Shown here in pieces: positions 33,637-42,264 of a stretch of 64,000 nucleotides of DNA. Source of the stretch: Amycolatopsis sp. 2-15. GTDB lineage: Bacteria > Actinomycetota > Actinomycetes > Mycobacteriales > Pseudonocardiaceae. The notes beneath the pieces are model-generated. The model worked only from the letters and a program-made list of their open reading frames with translations. It did no database searches and was not told the origin of the DNA. Position 1 is the first letter of the stretch, and each line of letters begins with the position of its first letter. The translations under genes were made by a program, and so were the position numbers. Where the stretch lies: the NCBI RefSeq assembly GCF_030285625.1, contig NZ_CP127294.1, positions 4,684,501 through 4,748,500 on the forward strand, read 5' to 3'.

Positions 33637-36600
33637 TCACTGCCCGGCTTGGTTGGAATGACCCGGGCGTTCGACTACCGCGACGGTGAAGGTCTCGAGT
33701 GAGACGTTGCCTTGCAGGCCGTACGATGCGACTGCACCGGCGACGGTGTTGGCGGCGGGCAGGTTGGGGTAGCCCAGGGCCCTCATCTGGTTGCGCAGTG
33801 AACTCGATACCTCGATCTTGATCGTGTTGGTGCCGGCTTTCAGGGCGGAGCTCACGTCGATGCGTCCGGCGATGAAGTCGTAGCCGGGGATCTTCTTTCC
33901 GTTGATCCAGATTTGGGCCAGGGCGCCATCGGTGGAGCCGATGTTCAGGTAGGCACCGTTTGCGGGATTCCACGAACCGGGCAGGCGGAATGTGGTGCTG
34001 TAGGTGCCGACACCCGATACCGACGCCGGTTCCTGGGCTGTGAACGTCATGTCCTTCCAGGGGATGAGCCCGGTCGTGCCCACGTTGATCTCGGTCTTCT
34101 TTGTGGTGTAGTAGACCTCTTTGGTGGTGTAGCCCTTACGTGCCTCGGTCAGGGTCTTCTTGTCTCCGGGTGTCCAGCTGGTGAGGACCAGGTTCCATGG
34201 CGCGTTGGTCAGGTCGACGTGGCCGGTACGGAGATTTTCTTGGTCACAGTGGTGCCGTCGGCCAGTTTTGCGGTGTATTGGCCGGAATTGGTGGCGAGAA
34301 TGGCCACGCCGTCGGCGGTCACGACGCCCTGTGGTGCGTTGGTGCTTCGCAGGGGCGCCGGGGTCTTGGTTTTCAGGTCGATGGCGATCACCGTGGTCTG
34401 TCCGGGTACGAGAGTCACGTCGAACGAGGTGCGTCCACCGGAGGTCATGTACAGGGCAAGTGCCTCGATGTCGCTTGACCAGGTGTCGATGCGGTATGGC
34501 TTGCCGACCGCGTCGACGCTGATGGTCGTCGTCACGGTCTCGGCGTCGATGGGATTGTTGAAGTAGTCGCCGCGCTTTTCCATGAAGTTGTAGGCCCACA
34601 CGTACACGGTGTCCTTGGTCCTGCGCATGGCCATGAGGACGGTTCGGTTCGGTGTGGCGAATTCGGCGCGCGGTCGCACTCCTAGCCGCTTCAGGGCGTC
34701 GTAGACCCCGGTCTTGCCGTAGTAGTACTTTTCTTCGTAGTCCTCGGCGCTCGGGTCGGGGTTGGTCGCGCTCTGGGGAACGTTCGCGCTGACTTCTTTG
34801 ACGTTCGGGAGCTTCTTCAGCCGTGCCATCACCTTCGCCAGTTCGGCGTCGGTACCGTCGTTGCCGAGGGTGTGGACTGCCGCCCTGGGGTTCAGGTAGT
34901 TCCTGGTCGCGCTCAGCGTCTCGACCAGACCGTTGACGATGACAACCGGAAGACCCTGTCGAGCGAGCTGGTAGATCGCTTCAGCGCTCTTCAACCGGAT
35001 GGAATCCTGGTAGATGACGACCGCCTGGTACCCCACGTTTTCGGGAATCAGGCCATCGGTCTTGCTGTATTTGACGCTCTTGTTCTCCAGGATCTCGGGT
35101 GCGAAGTATTCGTAGGTGTACCCGTTGTCCTGGAGTTCGAGGTCCTTGAAGTAGTTGGCCCTCCGGTGTCGCATGAAGTCGGGGTGGGGGTGGTCGCTGT
35201 TGAAGGCGTAGTCGGTGCGCAACATCGCCAGGTCCATTTGTGGCTTGCCCTGCTGCAGCACGGCTTGGGTGCGTGCGATCATCGGCATGTAGTCGGTGTA
35301 CTGCGTGGACTCCGGCTGACGTGGGCCCCACCGTTCCGAGTACCGGGCGTACATGCCTTCGTGGCCTGGCCAGTACGTACCGTCCCATGGGTTTGACGGG
35401 TCGCTGGAGTCGGCACCGGAAATACTCGCGTAGCCATGGAAAACCGTGTGGCTGACGCCGGAAGCGAACTGGGTGTTGATGATCTGCATGAACCGATCCT
35501 GCGGCCAGGTGTAATTTTCGCCGCTGATCGCCCCGGTTTCACTGGAGTAACGCAACCCATGAGCGTGGGCCGCGCCCGCCAACGTCCGCTGCGAATCCAG
35601 TTGGTTCCCGAAATCGAGTGACTCGGTTTCCACGTAGTCCACGCTCTGGGCCGGCGTAGTGATCTCATAGCCCACGTTGTAAGAAATCTCAGCCCGCAGC
35701 TTCATGTTCATGTCGTCGTTCAGGTAGGCCCGAAGCGGCTTGAGAACATTGTCGGTGTACATGTCGGTGATCGTCTCGAAGAAATCGTTGCGAATCTTGT
35801 TCACTGTCACCTGGTCGGCCCCAGTGACCAGGAACGACGTCAAGCCCGCCCTGCCGTCCTTCCTGATGACGTAGGGTAGGTATGGTTCGAGGCTGTAGCC
35901 GCGGCGTTTCTGGAATTCGCTCATGAGCGTGGAGCCCCAGAATTCGCCGCCGTTGGAGTTGCTGGTCGAGATCTCCAAGGAGTCCATGTACATTTCGCCG
36001 CGGCCGTTGTCGATGATGGCTTTTTTCAGCTCGTGGTCATTGAAGATGTGGTTCTTGTAGTAGGTGATGAAGTCCTGCATGCCGGCTGGGTCGATGTAGT
36101 TGATGGTCACGTTCTGCGTGGCCGAGGGTGTCGGCGCTTGGCCGGTTGCCTGCATCCAGAACGCGTAGATGTCCCACGTCCCGGTGCCTGCCGGCGGCGT
36201 CCAGGTCAGGGCATACGGTGCTGTGCCGGTGGGGTCTTTCATGGTGCTCGGGGCGACCGGGGTGCCGTTGAGGGTGACTTTGTCGGTCAGCACGACCGAC
36301 TTGTCGGTGTAGCTCATGGTGCCGGAGATGCTGCCGTCGGCGGTGACCGAGCCGGTGTCGTCTGCTGCTCGTTGTATTGCGACTACGGAGATCAAATCCT
36401 GCCGCACGGTTCCGGCCACTGTCATCAGTGAGCGCTTCAGGGTGCCGCTGAATGCGGTGCCGCCGGTCGTGGTCTGGATGGCGTAGCCCAGCGCTTTGCC
36501 GGCGCCGTCGTCATCGAACTTCAGGTTTTCGATGGGCAGGTTCGCGTTCGCCCAGTGCGTACCGCTGGTCATGGAAAAGCCCATGCCGTATTTGTTGGCC

Positions 36601-37028
36601 TCTTGGATGATGAGCTTCGTGTCGTTCTTCCACTCATCAGATCCCCAGCTGTAGATCTGCTGCGGGGTCTTGCCCGTGGTGTTGCTGACGAAGACCGTGC
36701 CGCTCAGGTCGCTGTCCACATTGGGCTCAGGCATGCAGACGATCTCCACCGAGCCGATGCCCATGTCGTGGAGGGTCTTCATGTCGGCCTTGATGGTCGC
36801 GTCGGTGTGCAGTCCTTCGGCCAGCCACCACCGCGTTCCCGGCCGGTACTTGCCTTCCGGGTTGTCGAGGAGCGCGTGCTGCGCCTTGATGAACCTGTCG
36901 GCGGCACTGGTCGACGAAGCCTGGGCAGAGCCGGCACCGGCCAGACCTGAGAGCGCCAGCGCCATGCCGACACCGCCGCTGATCTTGAGAAAATCTCTAC
37001 GGTCGAAGCCGGGATTGCTGTCTTCCAT
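33637..37028 (-). pseudogene. Tat-exported GH106 alpha-L-rhamnosidase, one frameshift
   Basis: ATG 37028 follows AGGAGG. The N-terminus has a twin-arginine signal (FDRRDFLKISGG then a hydrophobic run and AQA), so export in folded form is likely. The large part to 34209 (939 residues) fits glycoside hydrolase family 106: WWLAEGLHTDATIKADMKTL, TSGTHWANANLP, MYMDSLEIS, DYVETESLDFGNQL and the E-T-G-A-I-S-G-E-N-Y-T-W segment. It stops at VPATST, but the next frame continues directly (LTNAPWNLVLTSW to VAVVERPGHSNQAGQ, stop at 33637), giving the expected C-terminal beta-sandwich. A single missing G near 34222 explains it. Full length would be about 1,130 residues. It is either a pseudogene or a sequence error. 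Confidence 0.82.
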
Positions 37029-37089
37029 CGGTCCTCCTGGGACAGGCGGGGAACGGTTTTTGCTTGGTGAGTGGATCTGGGAGCGTTGC

Positions 37090-37440
37090 GACGCCGTACG
37101 GCCGGACGAAATGGCAAGCGATCGCGGTGGGCCTGGCGGTGCTCGACCAGGGCATCGACACCTCCACCGCGGTCGGGCGGATGTTCTTCCACTTCCTCGG
37201 CGCGGTCAGGAAGTTCGAGGACGCCCTGATGCCCGAACGCCACCACCGACGGCCTGGTCGCCGCGCGCGCGTGGCAGCACCGGCGGGCAGAAAGTGAAGC
37301 TCGAGGCCCCGCCGGGTGCAGTTGGCCGAGTAGCTGTACGACGAGCGCGGCGACGGCGGAGAATGCCGCTACACCGTTGCCCGGACCTCGCTGATGTCGG
37401 TGTCACTCGACCCGCCACCTACCGCACCTGGGCAAGGTCC
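37090..37440 (+). pseudogene. Serine resolvase/invertase remnant
   Basis: One frame reads LDQGIDTSTAVGRMFFHFLG and VRKFEDALMPERH. The following frame reads R-A-R-G-S-T-G-G-Q-K-V-K-L, and another V-G-V-T-R-P-A-T-Y-R. In order these are the E-helix, hinge and HTH of a Tn3/invertase-type resolvase. The N-terminal catalytic part with the Ser is missing and there are at least two frame changes. Confidence 0.55.
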
Positions 37441-37648
37441 TCGAGGCCGCTCACGGGTCGCGGACATCAACTGTCCTTCGACGAGACGCGGGTGGGGGTG
37501 GAAGGTGTGGTGCAACGGTCTTGCTGCCGTCGCCGGGCGGCGCTCGCCACAAGGCGACCGCGGCAGCGGGCCCGCGCGCCTTTCGTCGGCGCGGCACACC
37601 CGCGATGGTGCCGTACGCAGTCACTGGCCTCTCCGTTGAGGGCTCGAA

Positions 37649-37668
37649 GAATTTAAACGTTTCAAGTT
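37649..37668. promoter_or_regulatory. LacI-type operator-like palindrome
   Basis: TTTAAACGTTTCAA, an imperfect palindrome centred on CG with AAACGTTT core, resembles operators of LacI-family sugar regulators. It lies 620 bases upstream of the GH106 start, and the resolvase remnant lies between them. It may have controlled the rhamnosidase before that insertion. Evidence is motif shape only. Confidence 0.35.
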
Positions 37669-37669
37669 C

Positions 37670-38122
37670 GAGTCGCTCTAGTTTCCAACCTTCGCGCGAC
37701 CGTTGTCAAGCACATGTCGCGTCACGGGTAACGGAATTACTGGTAGGGAGAACCTCTCCGCGGATTCGGAATTGGCCTACATTGACATTCCCAGGGAACC
37801 CTGGTTAGGTCCCGGGTTGAAAGGTTTCATGGAGAAATAGGACCTGTGCCGTCCAGAGGCTTCGCGGGTCGCCCGGCGGTGGGCTGGCACCTGCCGGCGC
37901 TACGCGGAGCCAAACTCCCGGCCGAAGACGATCTCGTGGCTGAGCTACCCGAGCAAGCGGGCGTAATCTTCGTAGCTGAAGGAAAAACGAACGATCCCGG
38001 ACATGCTGAAAGTCGACAGGGCCGAACCCAGTGGGGACCCGGAGACGCCGTCCGCAGGCGTATCGGCAACGTGAACGAGAAGGACGGGAGGCGCGGATTT
38101 CCTCCGTGGGGCGGTGATCTGC
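37670..38122. other. Intergenic region, no gene seen
   Basis: Short open frames exist on both strands, but none has a ribosome site together with coding-like composition. Confidence 0.4.
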
Positions 38123-38620
38123 CTACGTCCTGGCTGTGGCGGCCACCGGTCGCCATAGTGCCGAGTCGGCGTCCGCGGGCTGGTAGCTGTCCCTGAAACC
38201 GAAGGCACACGGCATGGGGCCCTGCTCGCGCAACAGTTCCAGGCGCTCGACGGCCTCCTCGACGGTGGGAATGTGCCCGGCGGGGATCCACCACATCACC
38301 TGGAACGGCGCCTTCGGAGGCTCGAACCATTCCGCCCGACGGCGCAGCATGTCCAGGTGGCCGCTGCGGTAGACGTAGTCCCACAGGGCGTCCCGGCTCT
38401 CCCAGACGGACAGGTTCACCAGAACGTCGTCGCCCAGCGACGTCCGGATCGCGGTGGCGTCGGTGCCGCCGTCCTCAACCAGTCGCCAGATGAAGCCGGG
38501 CGCGTTGTCGGCGACCTCGTTCAACGGGTCGAGCATGGACGTGAAGCCGTCCGCGCGGCTGTCGTCGAGGGGGAATTTCAACGTGCCCACGTTGAGCTGG
38601 GCGAGGTGGTGTCCCGTCAT
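38123..38620 (-). CDS. DUF3291 domain protein
   Basis: ATG 38620 gives 165 residues. Features are HLAQLNVGTLKFPLDDSRAD at the N-terminus, FIWRLVED, VNLSVWESRDALWDYVYRSG and MWWIPAGHIPTVEEAVERLE, the standard DUF3291 pattern: a ferredoxin-like dimeric alpha-beta barrel related to antibiotic monooxygenases. No cofactor site is visible. The gene follows a SufR-like regulator by 31 bases on the same strand, so the two are probably one transcript. Confidence 0.87.
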   Translation of the reverse strand: MTGHHLAQLNVGTLKFPLDDSRADGFTSMLDPLNEVADNAPGFIWRLVEDGGTDATAIRTSLGDDVLVNLSVWESRDALWDYVYRSGHLDMLRRRAEWFEPPKAPFQVMWWIPAGHIPTVEEAVERLELLREQGPMPCAFGFRDSYQPADADSALWRPVAATART

Positions 38621-38651
38621 GCCCTCACCTCACCACCACGGCATTTCTATG

Positions 38652-39308
38652 TCAACTCACATTATTTTTAGAGAGCTCGACGACGACGCAGCACATCCCG
38701 GGTCGCGGGTCCATACGGACCTGCAGCCCTGCGGCGTCTTCCATCAGCCCTTCCAACAGCGCCAGGTTCATGCCGCACACCAGCACCGGATGCCGCTCGG
38801 AGAGGGCGTGGAAGGGGCAGTTGGCCAGGCGCAAGGCGTCCCGGTCGTCGTCCAGGCGAGGCTCGTAGCCGCGAGCGGAAAGCAGAACCTTCGCTGCGTC
38901 GAGACCGTCGACCGGCGCGGCGGCGCGAGCGGCTCGCCCCTCGCGCCGAGCGGCGGCCTGCAGTTCGGTGTCCAGGCGGGCGGCCTCGGCGACCTCGGCC
39001 AGCAGATCGGCGGGGGTGCGGTAATCGCGTGGGGGAACCGAGAACTGGCGCTCGGCGCCGGACCTGCGGTAGAGCTTGGCCGGCCGCCCGGCGCCGGGGC
39101 CCGTACGCCCGCTCAGCCGCCTGCTGTCGGTCTCCAGTAGCCCCGCGTCCACGAGCTTGTCCAGGTGAAACGCGGCAAGCGTGCGCTGGATCCCGGCGCT
39201 CTCCGCCGCCTCGTTCCGGCTCACCTCGTGGTCCTGGGCTGCCACGTAGTCATACAACCGCCGCCGGACGGGGTCCTGCAGCATGGCGATCGCTTCGATG
39301 TCCTCCAC
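38652..39308 (-). CDS. SufR-like winged-helix transcriptional regulator
   Basis: This 218-residue protein has an N-terminal ArsR-like winged helix (DPVRRRLYDYVAAQDHEVSR, RTLAAFHLDKLVDAGLLETD), a Gly/Arg-rich wing (GRTGPGAGRPAKLYRR) and a C-terminal domain with Cys164 (NCPF), Cys178 (LVCGMN) and Cys206-Cys207. Three Cys in this spacing are the iron-sulphur ligands of SufR-type regulators, so redox or Fe-S sensing is likely. Probable control of its own operon with the DUF3291 gene. Confidence 0.8.
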   Translation of the reverse strand: MEDIEAIAMLQDPVRRRLYDYVAAQDHEVSRNEAAESAGIQRTLAAFHLDKLVDAGLLETDSRRLSGRTGPGAGRPAKLYRRSGAERQFSVPPRDYRTPADLLAEVAEAARLDTELQAAARREGRAARAAAPVDGLDAAKVLLSARGYEPRLDDDRDALRLANCPFHALSERHPVLVCGMNLALLEGLMEDAAGLQVRMDPRPGMCCVVVELSKNNVS

Positions 39309-39317
39309 GCAGCCATT

Positions 39318-39343
39318 CTAAGAACAACAGAGATGTTTGTTAG
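39318..39343. promoter_or_regulatory. Possible operator of the SufR-like regulator
   Basis: An imperfect inverted repeat (CTAAGAACAA ... TGTTTGTTAG) lies 10 bases upstream of the regulator ATG in the divergent space before the MobA-MoaD gene. Location suits autoregulation; the motif is AT-rich against the GC-rich background. Confidence 0.3.
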
Positions 39344-39520
39344 AGAGTGCCCGGGGCAATCCTTGCCGAAGCCCTCGCCCCGCTGACCCCGGCGGTCCAC
39401 TTACCTTGTCCAGCGCGATGCGGACGGTCGCGACGTCATGCACCGCACGGGCTCGACGGCATCGCGGTCGGCTTGGCTGTTTCTCGCCACCGTTCGTGAC
39501 TCGCGGCTATCCTCCGGCAG

Positions 39521-40369
39521 ATGCAGACCGAGGCGGGTGTTGTGCTTGCCGGTGGGCGATCGTCGCGGATGGGGCGGCCCAAGGCGGGCCTGGAGTGGCA
39601 CGGCTCGACGTTGCTGTACCGCACGTGTGCCTTGCTGGGGCGGGTGATCGACGGCCCGGTGGTGGTCGTCGCGGCGGCCGGGCAGGTGTTGCCCGATCTG
39701 CCGGTGTCCGTCGAGGTTGTCGAGGATCCGGTCGAGGGCCTCGGGCCGATGCAGGGTGTGGCGGCGGGGTTGGCGGCCGTGGCGGAGCGGGCCGAGGTGG
39801 CGTTCGTGTGCTCGACCGATATGCCGTTGCTGCATCCCGCGTGGGTGCGGCGAGTGCTGCGCGGGCTGGCGGAGACGGGTGCGGACATGGTGATGCCGGT
39901 GGCCCGGGGGTTCCGGCAGCCGCTGGCGGCCGGATACCGGACGTCGCTGGCCGGGCTGATCACCGGGCTGATCGGCGAGGGCGACCTGCGGCCGGGGATG
40001 TTGTTCAAGCACTGCACCGTCGCCCAGCTCGAGGACACGGAGCTGCTCGCGGACCGGGCGCTGGCGGGGCTCGACCCGGAGCTGGAGTCGGTGCTCAACG
40101 TGAACACGCCGGAGGACTACGCCGAGGTGCGGCGCCGCCCGGCGCCGGAGGTGACGGTCGAGCGGTTCGGGGCGCTGGCGGGCAAGGACGGGCACCGGCC
40201 GCGCACCGGCAGGGCGGCCACGTTGGGTGCGGCAGCCGAGCTGGCCGGGCTGGCGCTGGACCGGCACGTGGTCGCCGCGGTGAACGGTGAGCAGGTGACG
40301 CGCGATCCGTTACTGCCGCTCGTGACGGGGGATTCGGTGGCGTTCCTGTCGGCGGACGCCGGCGGCTGA
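39521..40369 (+). CDS. MobA-like nucleotidyltransferase fused to a MoaD/ThiS-like domain
   Basis: Residues 1-205 are a MobA-type guanylyltransferase (VVLAGGRSSRMGRPKAGLEW; C-S-T-D-M-P-L-L; VLNVNTPEDY), which converts molybdopterin to the dinucleotide cofactor. Residues 210-282 are a ubiquitin-like domain (VTVERFGALAG ... VVAAVNGEQVTRDPLLPLVT, GDSVAFLSADAGG). It ends in Gly-Gly as MoaD, the sulphur carrier of molybdopterin synthase, does. One chain could thus serve two steps of the same pathway. It begins the Mo/W block; the AOR gene follows with the start 38 bases on. Confidence 0.85.
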   Translation: MQTEAGVVLAGGRSSRMGRPKAGLEWHGSTLLYRTCALLGRVIDGPVVVVAAAGQVLPDLPVSVEVVEDPVEGLGPMQGVAAGLAAVAERAEVAFVCSTDMPLLHPAWVRRVLRGLAETGADMVMPVARGFRQPLAAGYRTSLAGLITGLIGEGDLRPGMLFKHCTVAQLEDTELLADRALAGLDPELESVLNVNTPEDYAEVRRRPAPEVTVERFGALAGKDGHRPRTGRAATLGAAAELAGLALDRHVVAAVNGEQVTRDPLLPLVTGDSVAFLSADAGG

Positions 40370-40407
40370 CCGTGCCACGACCGCTCGAACGGGCCTACAG
40401 TCGAAGC

Positions 40408-42210
40408 ATGACGCCGGGAGGCTTTTTCGGGCGGGCACTGATCGTCGATGTCGGTGACGACACGGCGACCAGTGAGACGTGCGAGCTGGATGAGCGCGTG
40501 CTGCGCGCGTACCTAGGCGGTGTCGGACTGGGTACGTGGCTGCTGCACCGCTTCGCGCCGCCGCGGGTGGATCCGCTGGCTCCGGAAGCGCCGTTGGCGT
40601 TCGTGTTCTCGTCGCTCGTGGGCACGCCGCTGACCACGAGCGCGAAGTTCGCCGTCGTCGCCAAATCGCCCCTGACCGGCTTGCTGACCGACGCGCTGGC
40701 GTCGAGCCAGTTCGCCATCGCCGGGAAGCTGACCGGGCACGACGCCCTCGTCATCCGCGGTCGCGCCGCGCGCTTGTCGGTGCTGCTGGTCGACGGCGAC
40801 GGAGTGCGGCTCGAACCGGCGCCGGAGCTGGCCGGGTTGTCCGCGGCCGACGCCGAAACGCAGGCCCGGCAACGGTTCGGGCGCGGCTGGCGCACGGCGG
40901 CGATCGGGCCGGCCGGGGAGCGCCAGGTCCGCTACGCGACGATCAGCCACGACGGCCGCCACGCCGGGCGCGGCGGGCTCGGCGCGGTGCTGGGCGCGAA
41001 GAACCTCAAGGCGATTCTCGTGCGGTCGGCGACGAAGGTGGCGGTCGCGGACCAGGCCGGGGTGCTGGCCGCGGCGAAAGACCTGCGCCGACGCAGTTTC
41101 GGCCCGGCCACCGCCAAGTACCGGGAGCTGGGCACGCTGGCGAACCTGCTGGCGTTCAACGCCGTCAGCACCCTGCCGACCCGCAACTTCACCGCGGCCA
41201 CCTTCGACGGTGCGCCGAGGCTGGCCGCCGAAGAGCTGCACGAGCTGCGCGGGGTGGCCCGCAACAGCTGCGCGTCCTGCTCGATCGGATGCGAGCACAT
41301 CTACTCCCGCAAGGGCGGCGGCAGCCAGCGGATGGAGTACGAGAACGTGTTCGCCCTCGGCCCGCTGTGCGGCGTCTCCGATCCCGACGACGTGTTCGCC
41401 GCCAGCGCGAAGTGCGATGAACTGGGCCTGGACACGATTTCGGCCGGCGGCACGATCGCCTGGGCCATGGAATGCGTCGAGCGTGGCCTCATCGACGAGC
41501 CGTGGCTGAAATTCGGCGACGGCGCCGCCTTGCTGCGGGCCCTCGAGGCGATCGGCGCCCGCGAGGAAGGGCTGGGTGAGCTCCTGGCCCGGGGGTCCCG
41601 GCGCGCGGCCGGGATCGTCGGGCACGGCTCGATCGGCTTCGCCCCGCAGGTCAAGGGCCTGGAGCTGCCGGGTTACGAGCCGCGCAGCCTGCAGTCGATG
41701 GCGCTGGGACTGGCGGTGAACGCGCGCGGAGCCGACCACAACCGGTCCGGCGCCTACGAAGCCGACCTCTCGGGCGAGGTGAACCGGTTCCGCGGCGGCG
41801 CGGCCCACGTCGGCGCGGCGATCGGCACGGAAGACCGGGCCGCGGTGATGGATTCGATGATCCTGTGCAAGTTCCTGCGCGGGGTGTTCGAGGACCCGTT
41901 CGCCGAGTGGGCCACGTTGCTGTCCCTGGTCACCGGCTGGCCGGTGGACGCGGCCGAACTGCGTGCCACGGCGGCGCGGATCGTGCGCGCGAAGCGGGCG
42001 TTCAACCAGCGCGAAGGGGCCACCGCGAAAGACGACACCCTGCCGCCCCGCATGCTGGAAACGCCGCTGGAACTGGTGTCCGGTCGTGCCGCGACGTTGA
42101 CCGCGCAGCAATTGCAGGCCATGGTCGACAGTTATTACGTTGCCCGTGGGCTCGATGAGGAAGGACGGGTGCGCGCGAGCGACTTGCCCGATCTTCTCCT
42201 CGACGCCTGA
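40408..42210 (+). CDS. Aldehyde ferredoxin oxidoreductase (tungsten/molybdenum)
   Basis: The ATG at 40408 gives the family N-terminus MTPGGFFGRALIVDVGDDTA; a GTG at 40372 is possible. The 600-residue protein has the AOR layout: N-terminal cofactor-binding domain (TTSAKFAVVAKSPLTGLLTD; YATISHDGRHAGRGGLGAVL), then the 4Fe-4S ligands C288-x2-C291-x3-C295 and C487 (MILCKFLR). AOR enzymes hold a bis-pterin W or Mo and oxidise aldehydes with ferredoxin, or reduce acids. Placement between a MobA-MoaD fusion and formate dehydrogenase suggests shared cofactor supply. Aerobic actinomycete AORs are little studied. Confidence 0.88.
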   Translation: MTPGGFFGRALIVDVGDDTATSETCELDERVLRAYLGGVGLGTWLLHRFAPPRVDPLAPEAPLAFVFSSLVGTPLTTSAKFAVVAKSPLTGLLTDALASSQFAIAGKLTGHDALVIRGRAARLSVLLVDGDGVRLEPAPELAGLSAADAETQARQRFGRGWRTAAIGPAGERQVRYATISHDGRHAGRGGLGAVLGAKNLKAILVRSATKVAVADQAGVLAAAKDLRRRSFGPATAKYRELGTLANLLAFNAVSTLPTRNFTAATFDGAPRLAAEELHELRGVARNSCASCSIGCEHIYSRKGGGSQRMEYENVFALGPLCGVSDPDDVFAASAKCDELGLDTISAGGTIAWAMECVERGLIDEPWLKFGDGAALLRALEAIGAREEGLGELLARGSRRAAGIVGHGSIGFAPQVKGLELPGYEPRSLQSMALGLAVNARGADHNRSGAYEADLSGEVNRFRGGAAHVGAAIGTEDRAAVMDSMILCKFLRGVFEDPFAEWATLLSLVTGWPVDAAELRATAARIVRAKRAFNQREGATAKDDTLPPRMLETPLELVSGRAATLTAQQLQAMVDSYYVARGLDEEGRVRASDLPDLLLDA

Positions 42211-42216
42211 CTATAC

Positions 42217-42244
42217 GAGCGTATGTTGTATGCAACATCCGCTC
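42217..42244. promoter_or_regulatory. Inverted repeat (operator-like) upstream of fdhA
   Basis: Two 12-base arms (GAGCGTATGTTG and CAACATCCGCTC, one mismatch) flank TATG. The TTGTATGCAA centre resembles operators of GntR/FCD regulators. It lies between the AOR stop and the fdhA ribosome site, so it could be a repressor site or a transcript hairpin separating the two genes. Confidence 0.5.
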
Positions 42245-42264
42245 GCCTGCGACGGAGGTCAATG

